This document shows, piece after piece, positions 34,733 to 43,169 of a DNA stretch of 64,000 nt; positions within the stretch are counted from its first letter, which is position 1, and every line of letters starts with the position of its first letter. The stretch is taken from assembly GCA_902785605.1 (NCBI GenBank), contig CACZZL010000004.1:42676-106675 (forward strand), written 5' to 3'. Made by a program: the position numbers and the translations under genes. Under the pieces are notes generated by a model that was not told where the DNA came from, ran no database searches, and worked only from the letters and a program-made list of their open reading frames with translations. The DNA comes from an uncultured Bacteroidales bacterium (GTDB taxonomy: Bacteria > Bacteroidota > Bacteroidia > Bacteroidales > Paludibacteraceae).

Positions 34733-34764
34733 CAAAATTACAAAAAAAATCCCACATATGCAAG
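34733..34764 (-). promoter_or_regulatory. Promoter of the dxs-coaE run
   Basis: On the minus strand: CTTG (34764-34761), 20 bases, TAATTTTG (34740-34733). CTTG is the loop of the serS terminator hairpin. Confidence 0.85.
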
Positions 34765-34774
34765 CATATGCGGG
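34742..34774 (-). terminator. serS terminator overlapping the dxs promoter
   Basis: CCCGCATATG and CATATGTGGG (10 pairs, one G-U) enclose a CTTG loop and are followed on the minus strand by A and eight T. It ends the rplU-rpmA-serS transcript 26 bases after the serS stop. Confidence 0.8.
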
Positions 34775-34799
34775 AAATTTTTCATTTTTTCGCTTTTTC

Positions 34800-36113
34800 T
34801 TAGCGAATCATGTCGTCTCCGAAGAACGGTTGCAGTGCTTTCGGGATACGAATTCCCTCTTCACACTGGTTGTTCTCGAGGAGCGCTGCCACGATGCGCG
34901 GGAGTGCGAGAGCCGAACCGTTGAGCGTGTGACAGAGCGTTACTTTCTTGTCCTCTGCACGACGGTAACGGCACTTGAGGCGGTTCGCCTGATAGGTGTC
35001 GAAATTCGACGTGGAGGATACCTCGAGCCAACGGTGTTGTGCTTCGCTGTAGACCTCAAAATCATAGCAGAGTGCTGCCGTGAACGACATGTCACCACCG
35101 CTCAGACGCAGGATACGATAGGGCAACTCCAGTTTCTGAAGCAGACCCTCTACGTGCTCCAACATCTCTTTGTGGGAAGCGTCCGAATGTTCGGGCGTGT
35201 CAATGCGTACAATCTCGATCTTGGAGAACTCGTGCAGACGGTTCAGACCGCGCACATCCTTACCGTACGAACCGGCTTCGCGACGGAAACACTCCGTGTA
35301 AGCGCAGTTCTTGATCGGCAGTTGAGCCTCGTCGATGATCACATCGCGGTAGAGGTTGGTGACAGGCACTTCGGCGGTCGGAATGAGGTAGAGGTCGTCT
35401 ACCTCGCAGTGGTACATCTGACCCTCTTTGTCCGGCAGCTGACCGGTTCCGTAACCCGAAGCAGCGTTCACCACAGTAGGCGGCATGATCTCCGTGTAAC
35501 CGGCTTTGTTCGCTTCCGCGAGGAAGAAATTGATCAGCGCGCGTTGGAGACGTGCACCTTGACCGATATAGACAGGGAAACCTGCACCCGAGATCTTAAC
35601 GCCCAGGTCAAAATCGATGAGGTTGTACTTCTTAGCGAGTTCCCAGTGCGGCAGTTTGGCTTCGTCGTTGTTGACCTCGCCTACCCAGGTACCGACGGTG
35701 TCACCACCGTGGTGGGGTACATTGGATTTGACAACGATGTTGTCCTCTGCGCAACTTCCTTCCGGTACGATGTCGTACGGTACGTTGGGGATGGTGAGCA
35801 GCAACTTGGTCTGTGCCTCTTCGGCTGCAGCCATCTTCTCGTCGTACTCGGCGATCTGTGCTTTGAGCGCACCGGTCTGTGCCTTAGCCGCTTCGGCCTC
35901 TGCACGTTGACCTTTGGCCATGAGCATACCGATGGACTTGCTGATCTGATTCATCTGTGCGGCAGCAGCGTCTTTGAGTTGCTGCGCACTTTTGCGCTCT
36001 CCATCAAGACGAAGCACTTCGTCGATTGCCTCTTCGGCGCCTGAGAAGTGCTTCTTGTTTAAACCGGCAATGACTTTCGCCTTGTCGTCGTAAATTTGTT
36101 TTAAAGTTAACAT
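34800..36113 (-). CDS. serS: Seryl-tRNA synthetase
   Basis: This 437-residue class II synthetase charges tRNA-Ser. It has an N-terminal antiparallel coiled coil (residues 25-110, Ala/Lys/Glu rich), motif 2 ECFRREAGSYGKDVRGLNRL and motif 3 LNGSALALPRIVAALLENNQ. TSNFDTYQANRLKCRYRRAE matches the serine and ATP site. The length is normal. It follows rpmA after 2 bases, so the ribosomal proteins and serS share one transcript from 36857. Confidence 0.97.
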   Translation of the reverse strand: MLTLKQIYDDKAKVIAGLNKKHFSGAEEAIDEVLRLDGERKSAQQLKDAAAAQMNQISKSIGMLMAKGQRAEAEAAKAQTGALKAQIAEYDEKMAAAEEAQTKLLLTIPNVPYDIVPEGSCAEDNIVVKSNVPHHGGDTVGTWVGEVNNDEAKLPHWELAKKYNLIDFDLGVKISGAGFPVYIGQGARLQRALINFFLAEANKAGYTEIMPPTVVNAASGYGTGQLPDKEGQMYHCEVDDLYLIPTAEVPVTNLYRDVIIDEAQLPIKNCAYTECFRREAGSYGKDVRGLNRLHEFSKIEIVRIDTPEHSDASHKEMLEHVEGLLQKLELPYRILRLSGGDMSFTAALCYDFEVYSEAQHRWLEVSSTSNFDTYQANRLKCRYRRAEDKKVTLCHTLNGSALALPRIVAALLENNQCEEGIRIPKALQPFFGDDMIR

Positions 36114-36115
36114 AC

Positions 36116-36376
36116 TTACGCCTCTACCGGTTGGATGGATACGTACGATTTGTTGTCGCGTTTCTTGCGGAATGTTACGATTCCGTCGCAGAGAGCGAAC
36201 AGCGTGTGGTCGCTACCCATACCCATGTTTTCACCCGGGTTGTGAACGGTACCACGTTGACGTACGATGATGTTACCTGCCTTTGCGAATTGACCACCGA
36301 AGATCTTCACGCCAAGACGTTTGCTTTCTGATTCACGGCCGTTCTTAGAACTACCGACACCTTTCTTGTGAGCCAT
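36116..36376 (-). CDS. rpmA: Ribosomal protein bL27
   Basis: An 86-residue 50S subunit protein whose N-terminus reaches the peptidyl transferase centre. It opens [20 protein letters not shown] and contains [17 protein letters not shown] and [17 protein letters not shown], all canonical. There is no N-terminal cleavage extension of the Firmicutes type. It lies 17 bases after rplU and 2 bases before serS. Confidence 0.98.
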   Translation of the reverse strand: MAHKKGVGSSKNGRESESKRLGVKIFGGQFAKAGNIIVRQRGTVHNPGENMGMGSDHTLFALCDGIVTFRKKRDNKSYVSIQPVEA

Positions 36377-36393
36377 ACTGGTTGTCCTTTCTT

Positions 36394-36714
36394 TTAAGCA
36401 ATAACAATTTCTTTAACTACTACGTTGGTCAAATCCTGACGGTGACCATTGAGCTTGCGATAACCTTTGCGACGTTTCTTGTGGAATACAAGAATCTTCT
36501 CGCCACGGCACTCGTTGTCGAGTATTTCGCAAACTACTTTCGCGCCCTTCACATAAGGAGCACCTACTTTTACTTTGCCATCGTTGTCGATGAGCAGAAC
36601 GTTCTCAAACTCAACCGTTGCGCCCTTCTCGAGCTCGTTCATGCGGTTGATGAACAGTTTTTTGCCAGCTTCTACCTTAAACTGCTGGCCCTTCATTTCT
36701 ACAATTGCGTACAT
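36394..36714 (-). CDS. rplU: Ribosomal protein bL21
   Basis: A 106-residue 50S subunit protein that binds 23S rRNA. It opens [20 protein letters not shown] and contains [19 protein letters not shown] near the C-terminus, as in the family. It is the first gene of the rplU-rpmA-serS run, behind a leader of about 140 bases with several hairpins. Confidence 0.98.
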   Translation of the reverse strand: MYAIVEMKGQQFKVEAGKKLFINRMNELEKGATVEFENVLLIDNDGKVKVGAPYVKGAKVVCEILDNECRGEKILVFHKKRRKGYRKLNGHRQDLTNVVVKEIVIA

Positions 36715-36856
36715 GTGTACAATACTGTATTTAATGTGATGGCGGTGCGGCGAGCGCTATCCAAGCGCTACTTTTACGAGCCTTTCCGTATAAAAAATTA
36801 CTACACTTTTGAGCCGAATGGCTAAACGGGTGTCGAGCCGCTCGACAAAAAGCCTG
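36715..36856 (-). promoter_or_regulatory. Structured 5' leader of rplU
   Basis: Between the promoter and the rplU ATG lie three inverted repeats: TGTCGAG/CTCGACA with a 3-base loop (36831-36847), AGCC/GGCT (36812-36823) and AGCGCT/AGCGCT (36753-36769). A leader of this length and structure would fit ribosomal-protein autoregulation, which is inference. Confidence 0.45.
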
Positions 36857-36888
36857 CAAAATTACAACTTTTTTTTGATGTGACCAAA
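36857..36888 (-). promoter_or_regulatory. Promoter of rplU-rpmA-serS
   Basis: On the minus strand: TTTG (36888-36885), 20 bases, TAATTTTG (36864-36857). Confidence 0.85.
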
Positions 36889-36949
36889 TAATTTGACAAA
36901 AAAATGCAAAATTTCTGCTATTTTGCTGTTTCTTGTCTGCAAAACGGGG

Positions 36950-37561
36950 CTATTGGCCTAATTTTTCGTGGCATTGACGAATATACATCTCATTCGCTTC
37001 ACGTACCCAACTGTACTTCCACCGAGCCCCGGTAAAACGTTTCTGCGCTTTCTCAAACCATTTCAACGCTTCCGCTTTGTCTCCGAAGGGTTTTGGGGCA
37101 TAGAACAGGCAGGTGCCGTAGTAACTGAGTACCAGCGGATCGTTCGGTGCCAACTTCGTGGCCTCTTTGGCCAAACTCATGGATTTGAACGGATGAATGG
37201 ACTCGTGCAACCTCAGTTCATACACATACACGGCACTGAGATACATCTCATAGTGACCGACAGGCAGTTGGTCTTTGAGAGCCTCCACATGGACCTTGAA
37301 CTGCTGCACACGCCGTTTGGCTTCCGGCATCAGGGTTTCCTTGCCCTCTTTCTTCGCCTCCGCTACGATGTATCCGCAGTAGCCGTATTCGTATAATAAG
37401 GCTGAAGGAGTGAAAGAGTGAAGGAGTGAAGGAGACTCAAGATGGTTCTTCCACACCGTCATGTCTTCGTGTTGGTAAGCAGCGAAGAGTACGCTGTCTG
37501 TTTGTGCGAAAAGGGTGACGCTCATACAGAGCGTAATCCATAGAATGATCGTTTTTCTCAT
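36950..37561 (-). CDS. Secreted TPR-like protein, unknown function
   Basis: This 203-residue protein has a signal peptide (IILWITLCMSVTLFAQTDS, cleavage after FAQ). The C-terminal part looks like tetratricopeptide helices: SLAKEATKLAPNDPLVLSYY, then CLFYAPKPFGDKAEALKWFE. The length and pattern are those of small periplasmic TPR proteins of Bacteroidales with no assigned job. The segment SPSLLHSFTPSALLYE is encoded by an 8-mer repeat island. It overlaps the stop of the FAD oxidase gene by 4 bases (ATGA), so the two are coupled. Confidence 0.75.
   Translation of the reverse strand: MRKTIILWITLCMSVTLFAQTDSVLFAAYQHEDMTVWKNHLESPSLLHSFTPSALLYEYGYCGYIVAEAKKEGKETLMPEAKRRVQQFKVHVEALKDQLPVGHYEMYLSAVYVYELRLHESIHPFKSMSLAKEATKLAPNDPLVLSYYGTCLFYAPKPFGDKAEALKWFEKAQKRFTGARWKYSWVREANEMYIRQCHEKLGQ
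37402..37436. repeat. GTGAAAGA 8-mer island in the TPR gene
   Basis: GCTGAAGGA, GTGAAAGA, GTGAAGGA, GTGAAGGA. Read in frame on the minus strand as SPSLLHSFTPSA. Confidence 0.8.
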
Positions 37562-40425
37562 TTCAATAGTCGGTATAAAATCTCAATCGGGTGGTGTGCC
37601 GTGTAGCCGGTGCCATCCTTGATCTGGGTGCGGCACGAGATACCCGGTGCCGCAATGAGGGTGATTCGTTCGGTGCTCTTCATCGCTTGTCGTACGGTGG
37701 GGAAGAGTACCATCTCGCCAATAGCGATAGATGTTTGGTAATGTGCTTTCTCGTAGCCGAACGAGCCGGCCATTCCGCAACAGCCGGATGGGATGACATG
37801 TACGGTCGCGTTTACCGGCAGGCGCAGCAGTTCGGCTGTCTGCTCAACGCCGACCAGCGCTTTCTGGTGACAATGACCGTGCAGCCAGATGTCCACTTCG
37901 CGGTCGCTGAATGCGTCTCGGGTGATTCGTCCGGCGCGCACTTCACGCATCAGGAACTCATCGAAGAGCAGACTGTTCTTGCCTAAGTCTTCTGCCGCTT
38001 GCTGCAGTTCGGGAGCAACGAGGTTCGGGTACTCGTCACGGAATGTCAGAATACATGAGGGCTCAATGCCTACCAAGGGTGTCTCGTTGGTGATCAGGTC
38101 CTTGAGCAGCCTTACGTTCTTGTTTGCATAGCGCTTTGCCTGCCGCAAGCAGCCCTTGGAGATGGCAGCACGACCGCTCTCTACATGCTTGGGAATAAGC
38201 ACGTTGTAACCTAACTTGGTTAACAGGTCGATGAAGGTCTGCACCAACTCCGGTTCGTTGTAGTGGGTGAACTCGTCGAGAAAAAGGTAGACCTTTTGGG
38301 ATGTACGATGTAACGATGTACGATGTACGATTGATGTACGATGTATCGTCGGAATGCTCCGTTCGGGTGCAAAGCCCACGATCTGTTTGAGCAACGACGA
38401 AGTGACGCTGTTGGCGGCAAAGAAATTATAGATATGCGGTACGAACGAACCGAGGTGTTGTACGTCGGCATTATGTGCCACCATCCATGTGCGCAGCGGG
38501 GTGCCTTCTTGGTCGTATAGTGCCTGTAGTGCCTCTGCCCGCAGACGTGTCATATCCACACCCGACGGACACTCTTTCTTACATGCTTTGCAGGCCAGGC
38601 AGGAAGCGAGAACCGACTTTAGGTCCTCTTTCGCCAATAACCTTTCGCCTTTAGCCGTTAAGTACTCCCGCAGCACGTTGGCCCGTGCACGGGTGGTCAT
38701 TAACTCATCGCGGCTCACTTTGTACGCCGGGCACATGGTGCCGCCAATAAGATTGGATTTCCGGCAGTCACCGGCTCCGTTACATTGTTCTACGCGGCAT
38801 AGTTGCTCATCGCCCATGCGTGAACGGTCTGCCCGCAGGGACTCGTCCATGCGCGGGGTGTCGACTATCTTATGCGGGTTGAACAGGTTGTCGGCATCCC
38901 AACAGTACTTGACTTGTCGCATCAGTTCGTATGCTTCCTGACCGTACTGCAGGGGAATGAACTCACCTCGCAGGCGCCCGTCACCGTGCTCACCGCTGAT
39001 GGTGCCGCGGTGCTTGCGGACGAGTAGGGTGGTCTCGTGCGCAATGCGGCGGAACAGCTGCTTGCCTTCGGCGGTCTTGAGGTTGAGTATCGGGCGTAAG
39101 TGCAGTTCACCGGTGCTGATGTGTCCGTAGAAAACGCATGAGGTACCGAGGCGGGAGAGCATCTCGCGGAAATCGCGCATGTATGCCGGCATTCGGTAGG
39201 GGGCCACGGCGGTGTCTTCGATCACACCGGTCGGCTTGGCATCCCCTTTCATGCCGTTGAGAATACCCAGACCGGCTTTGCGTAAGTTCCACACCTTATT
39301 TACTTCGCCCCCGTACACGCGCGTGCATAGGGTGACGAGTCCGCTTTGGAGCAGGTCTTGCTCCAGCTGTTGTGCTTGGGCATCCAAGTCTTCGCGTGTC
39401 TCTGCCCGTAGTTCGGAGATGAGCAGTGCTGCCGGGTCGCCTTGAATGAAAGGAATATGCTGAGGGCTGAATGCTGAATGCTGACGGCTTAATGCAATGA
39501 TCTCGCCGTCCATCAACTCAATAGCCGTCGGTCGGTGTCGGAACGCAATGAGGTTGGCTTCGAACGCTGCATCGAGCGTCACACAGTGTGCGCAGACGAC
39601 CATCACTTCTTTGGGCGGCAGCGGGTCCAGCGACACCTTGATGCGAGTGAGGAACGCTAAGGTTCCTTCGCTTCCGGCGATGAGGCGGCAGAGGTTGATT
39701 GTCCGTTCGCGCCAAGGCTTGTGCTCGTCGCACAGATTGGCTATCACTTCATCGATCGCGTACCCGCAACTGCGCCGCGTCAGTTCCTTGTCGGGATAGC
39801 TGTTCTCGATCAGTTCCCGCGTCTGAGGGCTCAGTGCCCATTGGATGAGTTGCGAATAGATGCGCTCGATCAGCACGTCTGTCGGACGGGTCCAGAACGC
39901 TTGTCCGAACCGTTGTTCCAGTTCGGCGATGCTGTACGTTGCAAAATGCTCTGAACAGCCGTCTGCCAGAATGGCGTCGGCTTCCAGTACATGCGGACGT
40001 GTGCTGCCGTAGATGAGCGAATGGGTGCCGCAGGAGTTATTGCCGACCATGCCACCGATGCAACAGCGATTGGAAGTGGAGGTCTCAGGGCTGAAGAACA
40101 GGCCGTAAGGTTTGCAGGCTATGTTCAGTTCATCGCGCACCACACCGGGTTCGACTACCGCAAAACGCTCCGCCTCATTGATCTCGAGGATGCGGTTCAT
40201 GTGCCGGCTGATGTCTGCTACAATACCGTTGCCTACCACTTGTCCGGCGATAGACGTGCCACCGGCCCGGGCAATGAGGTTCGTGTTACGGCGGCGGGCT
40301 TCGGCAATGAGCGAACGGATATCGTGTTCGTTCTCCGGGTACGCTACGCCGTAGGGTATCTCGCGGTACACACTGGCATCTGTTGCGTAGGCGATCTTAT
40401 GAATACTGTCGGTTAATATCTCCAT
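37558..40425 (-). CDS. FAD-linked oxidase with Fe-S/CCG domains (D-lactate/glycolate dehydrogenase type)
   Basis: This 955-residue protein fuses a GlcD-like FAD domain to a GlpC/GlcF-like Fe-S part. The start is MEILTDSIHKIAYATDAS, 34 bases from the -7 box. The N-terminal half has ARAGGTSIAGQVVGNGIVAD (FAD binding) and GMVGNNSCGTHSLIYGSTRP. A GEHGDGRLRGEF box ends the oxidase domain. Then come Cys clusters (VEQCNGAGDCRKSN and SCLACKACKKECPSGVDMTR) and CCG-type motifs, including IPSGCCGMAGSFGYEK. It probably oxidises D-lactate or another 2-hydroxy acid and feeds the quinone pool. Three loops are repeat-encoded, among them IHRTSIVHRTSLHRTS (38301-38349). Confidence 0.88.
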   Translation of the reverse strand: MEILTDSIHKIAYATDASVYREIPYGVAYPENEHDIRSLIAEARRRNTNLIARAGGTSIAGQVVGNGIVADISRHMNRILEINEAERFAVVEPGVVRDELNIACKPYGLFFSPETSTSNRCCIGGMVGNNSCGTHSLIYGSTRPHVLEADAILADGCSEHFATYSIAELEQRFGQAFWTRPTDVLIERIYSQLIQWALSPQTRELIENSYPDKELTRRSCGYAIDEVIANLCDEHKPWRERTINLCRLIAGSEGTLAFLTRIKVSLDPLPPKEVMVVCAHCVTLDAAFEANLIAFRHRPTAIELMDGEIIALSRQHSAFSPQHIPFIQGDPAALLISELRAETREDLDAQAQQLEQDLLQSGLVTLCTRVYGGEVNKVWNLRKAGLGILNGMKGDAKPTGVIEDTAVAPYRMPAYMRDFREMLSRLGTSCVFYGHISTGELHLRPILNLKTAEGKQLFRRIAHETTLLVRKHRGTISGEHGDGRLRGEFIPLQYGQEAYELMRQVKYCWDADNLFNPHKIVDTPRMDESLRADRSRMGDEQLCRVEQCNGAGDCRKSNLIGGTMCPAYKVSRDELMTTRARANVLREYLTAKGERLLAKEDLKSVLASCLACKACKKECPSGVDMTRLRAEALQALYDQEGTPLRTWMVAHNADVQHLGSFVPHIYNFFAANSVTSSLLKQIVGFAPERSIPTIHRTSIVHRTSLHRTSQKVYLFLDEFTHYNEPELVQTFIDLLTKLGYNVLIPKHVESGRAAISKGCLRQAKRYANKNVRLLKDLITNETPLVGIEPSCILTFRDEYPNLVAPELQQAAEDLGKNSLLFDEFLMREVRAGRITRDAFSDREVDIWLHGHCHQKALVGVEQTAELLRLPVNATVHVIPSGCCGMAGSFGYEKAHYQTSIAIGEMVLFPTVRQAMKSTERITLIAAPGISCRTQIKDGTGYTAHHPIEILYRLLK
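38301..38349. repeat. TACGATG island inside the FAD oxidase gene
   Basis: Seven ATGTACGATG-type units, read on the minus strand as repeated HRTS. The unit is the same as in the intergenic islands at 14168, 15702 and 22605. Confidence 0.9.
38631..38668. repeat. GCCTTTC/GCCGTTA heptad island in the FAD oxidase gene
   Basis: Read on the minus strand as TAKGERLLAKED, close to the islands in lepB and dxs. Confidence 0.7.
39459..39495. repeat. GCTGAAT heptad island in the FAD oxidase gene
   Basis: GCTGAGG, GCTGAAT, GCTGAAT, GCTGACG, GCTTAAT. Read in frame on the minus strand as LSRQHSAFSPQH. Confidence 0.85.
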
Positions 40426-40458
40426 TGGCTTTGAGGGGGTGTCAAACCTTTGCGGCTG

Positions 40459-40490
40459 CAAAGGTACGGTTTTTTTCTGAGATATGCAAG
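40459..40490 (-). promoter_or_regulatory. Promoter of the FAD oxidase-TPR pair
   Basis: On the minus strand: CTTG (40490-40487), 20 bases, TACCTTTG (40466-40459). It lies directly behind the terminator of the lipoprotein gene. Confidence 0.85.
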
Positions 40491-40492
40491 CA

Positions 40493-40526
40493 AAAACAAA
40501 AAAACTGCCACCGAAGTGACAGTTTT
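40493..40526 (-). terminator. Terminator of the 40549 lipoprotein gene
   Basis: On the minus strand AAAACTGTCAC and GTGGCAGTTTT pair (one G-U, so the minus strand is the RNA) around a TTCG loop, followed by seven T. Confidence 0.85.
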
Positions 40527-40548
40527 TTTTAGAATTGTGTATAAGCCA

Positions 40549-41412
40549 TTACTTGCGAACAACTTTCAAAGTAGCCGGCTTGAGAGCGTTCTTAGCAGCT
40601 GCTTTCTTCGGAGCAGCTGCAGCCTCTACTGTCGGGTAGTCGAACGAGAATTTGTACTTGATACCGTCGGTAGCAATAGCCCAGCCGCTGAGGTTAGCAT
40701 TGTTGCCGTTACCCGGTACGTTCTTCAATTCAGCTTTTACGATAAGAAGAGGATCTGCCACATTCATATCTTTCGTCCAGATAAACGAATACTCACTTGT
40801 CTCCAGATCTGCTTCTGTGTAGTCGCCACTGAAATCATCGTCGTAGATGTTGAATGTTACGTCATAGGTAGCCATGTCCGTAGCATAAGCAATGTACGAA
40901 CCGTCTTCCGAACGATAGTCCTCAAATCCGCCACCTTGCAGTACACCTAAATCCACTTCGCCCTTGATCTCGATGTCTTTGGTCTTGAAGGTCTTGTAGG
41001 AGATCTCCTTGCCCAGTGTTACAACGTCACCGTTAACATTCAGTTGGAATGCGATCAGTGCATACTCTGTTTTCGGAGAAAGACCCTCTGCCGGAGAACT
41101 CAGTTTGCCTTGGAGAATGTAACCGTGCTGGATCAGCGCGCTTGCACCGTATTTCTGTGCGAGCGTAGCCAGTTGGGCAGCGTAGTCAGCAGCCAGTGTG
41201 TCTGCACCATACTTAGCAAAATCATCTCCGTAGAACAACGTAGCACCGTAATAAACGGTTGTGTCAGCAGGAACGACCTCTACGTCAACGGTGGTTGCCT
41301 CGATGTTCGAAACGGTGAGTTTGAAGAAACTCGAACCTGTTTGCTCATTGTTGCAGGAAACGAAGCTGAACGCTACCAGCGCTGCAGCAACAATAGAAAA
41401 AATCTTTTTCAT
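40549..41412 (-). CDS. Lipoprotein of unknown function with basic Ala/Lys tail
   Basis: This 287-residue protein has lipobox FSFVSCNNE (Cys 20). The body has fibronectin-like beta patterns (SNIEATTVDVEVVPADTTVY and GLSPKTEYALIAFQLNVNG), then a second beta domain with YDVTFNIYDDDFSGDYTEAD. The last 25 residues are basic and Ala-rich (APKKAAAKNALKPATLKVVR), unusual for a surface lipoprotein. They could bind an anionic partner, such as a nucleic acid or glycan, but this is inference. No family recognised. It has its own terminator. The upstream gap of 42 bases before pfp shows no promoter consensus. Confidence 0.7.
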   Translation of the reverse strand: MKKIFSIVAAALVAFSFVSCNNEQTGSSFFKLTVSNIEATTVDVEVVPADTTVYYGATLFYGDDFAKYGADTLAADYAAQLATLAQKYGASALIQHGYILQGKLSSPAEGLSPKTEYALIAFQLNVNGDVVTLGKEISYKTFKTKDIEIKGEVDLGVLQGGGFEDYRSEDGSYIAYATDMATYDVTFNIYDDDFSGDYTEADLETSEYSFIWTKDMNVADPLLIVKAELKNVPGNGNNANLSGWAIATDGIKYKFSFDYPTVEAAAAPKKAAAKNALKPATLKVVRK

Positions 41413-41454
41413 ACTTTTTTTAAATTTTAATTAAGTTAATGTTGTTATTGTTAT

Positions 41455-43107
41455 TTATTTACCACGCTCAAGGAGCAGTGTTCTTGTCGGTTGGTCGCAT
41501 ACCTCGGTCGGGCCGTAGTACTGGATCGGACCCGGGTAGATGTAACTGGTGTTAGCGTCCGCCCAAGCAGCACGGTGTGCCTCGAGGTACTTGAACGGCG
41601 CGCCGTCGAGTTCAACGAGTGCTTTTTGGATCACGGGTTTCATCTTACCGTTACGTTTCTCCATGTTCATCATCATGGTGATAGGCACACCACCTGCGAT
41701 CCACTCGGCAGCCGGTTTGGTGAGGTTGCGAACGAGGGACATGTAACCGGTCTTGCCGGCAGCAATGAGGTGGGTAGCGTTCACGCCGATCGAGTAGCAG
41801 TAGTCAGCATCGAAATTCGACGGCATAGCGCAACGTCCTTCGTAGCCGAAGAAGTGGTTGAGGGCGCTGAACTTACCTTTGTACTCGCCGTTGGCTTTGA
41901 GCACAGCCAGACGTTTCTGTACCATCTCGATGAGCAGTTTCTCGGTCTCGATCTGAGATACCATCACGTTTCCGTGCGGGTCACGGTCGAGTGTGAGCTG
42001 ACGAGCGATGCCCTTCGGCAGCGAGCGGTAGAGTTCGCAGGAAGCCGGGCTGAGTTTGGACTTGACGTACTCACGCTTCGCATCATCACCGTCGAGAGAG
42101 GTGAACTCTTCGTTGGCAGCGAGCATGTCATTAAGCTCTTGGATGAGCACACGCATAGCCGGGATGAACTCGATCAGACCTTCCGGAATAAGGATGGTAC
42201 CGAAGTTAAGTCCTGCGTTAGCACGGGCAACGATCACCTTGACGATGTCCTCTACGATGTCGTTGAGGGTCATTTTCTTGGCTTCTACCTCCTCGGAGAT
42301 GAGGCAGATGTTCGGTTGGCTCTGGAGTGCGCACTCGAGGGCGATGTGCGAAGCCGAACGGCCCATGAGGCGGATGAAGTGCCAGTATTTCTTTGCGGAG
42401 TTAGCGTCGCGCTGGATGTTACCAATGAGCTCGGCATAGGTCTTACAAGCGGTGTCGAAACCGAAGGAGGTCTCAATCATCTCGTTCTTGAGGTCGCCGT
42501 CGATGGTCTTCGGGCAACCGATGACCTGGATTCCGCACTGTTTCTGCAGGTAGTACTCTGCGAGCACGCATGCGTTGGTGTTGGAGTCGTCACCACCGAT
42601 GATGACTACTGCCTTGATACCCAGTTGTTTGCATATCTCGATGCCGTTGTCGAACTGCCAAGTCTCTTCCAGTTTGGTACGACCCGAACCGATGATATCG
42701 AAACCGCCGGTGTTACGGTACTCGTCAATGATGGCACCGGTGAGTTCCTGGTACTTACCGTCAATCAGACCGGAAGGACCGCCGAGGAAACCGTACAGTT
42801 TGTTCTTCGGGTTGATGGCTTTCAGACCGTCGTAGAGACCCGAGATGACGTTGTGACCGCCGGGAGCCTGACCACCGGAGAGGATGACACCGACATTGAA
42901 CGGCTCATCTTTGTGGTTGTTACCGATGGTGGGTTCAAACGTGATGAGCGGCAGACCATAGGTGTTGGGGAACAATTTCTTGATCTCCTCCTGATCTGCT
43001 ACCGAGTGTGTTTTCTCGCCTTCCACGAGGCGTACTGCGCCCTGCAACGCTACCGGCATCTTCGGCTGATAGCTCTGGCGAGCGATTTGTAATGGACTTT
43101 TTTGCAT
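41455..43107 (-). CDS. pfp: PPi-dependent phosphofructokinase
   Basis: This 550-residue enzyme reversibly phosphorylates fructose 6-phosphate with pyrophosphate. It has [19 protein letters not shown] at the N-terminus, the PPi-type signature [20 protein letters not shown] (the second Asp excludes ATP), and [20 protein letters not shown]. The [18 protein letters not shown] segment binds the substrate. It has the size of the long group II beta-type enzymes, typical of Bacteroidales glycolysis. The start follows a repeat-filled gap downstream of ispG. Confidence 0.95.
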   Translation of the reverse strand: MQKSPLQIARQSYQPKMPVALQGAVRLVEGEKTHSVADQEEIKKLFPNTYGLPLITFEPTIGNNHKDEPFNVGVILSGGQAPGGHNVISGLYDGLKAINPKNKLYGFLGGPSGLIDGKYQELTGAIIDEYRNTGGFDIIGSGRTKLEETWQFDNGIEICKQLGIKAVVIIGGDDSNTNACVLAEYYLQKQCGIQVIGCPKTIDGDLKNEMIETSFGFDTACKTYAELIGNIQRDANSAKKYWHFIRLMGRSASHIALECALQSQPNICLISEEVEAKKMTLNDIVEDIVKVIVARANAGLNFGTILIPEGLIEFIPAMRVLIQELNDMLAANEEFTSLDGDDAKREYVKSKLSPASCELYRSLPKGIARQLTLDRDPHGNVMVSQIETEKLLIEMVQKRLAVLKANGEYKGKFSALNHFFGYEGRCAMPSNFDADYCYSIGVNATHLIAAGKTGYMSLVRNLTKPAAEWIAGGVPITMMMNMEKRNGKMKPVIQKALVELDGAPFKYLEAHRAAWADANTSYIYPGPIQYYGPTEVCDQPTRTLLLERGK

Positions 43108-43162
43108 AATGGTTAATGTTTAATATTAATATTTATGATTTATGATTTCAAATTTCAAATTG
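43108..43162. repeat. ATTTATG/ATTTCAA heptad island between pfp and ispG
   Basis: Units GTTAAT, GTTTAAT, ATTAAT, ATTTATG, ATTTATG, ATTTCAA, ATTTCAA, ATTG. A 23-base word is shared with 18301-18323. Confidence 0.9.
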
Positions 43163-43169
43163 TCTTTCG

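Noticed and set aside
41491-43092. 533-codon plus-strand frame opposite pfp
   Set aside because: It is antisense to a clear phosphofructokinase and shows no recognisable motif; long opposite frames are common in this moderately GC-rich coding DNA.
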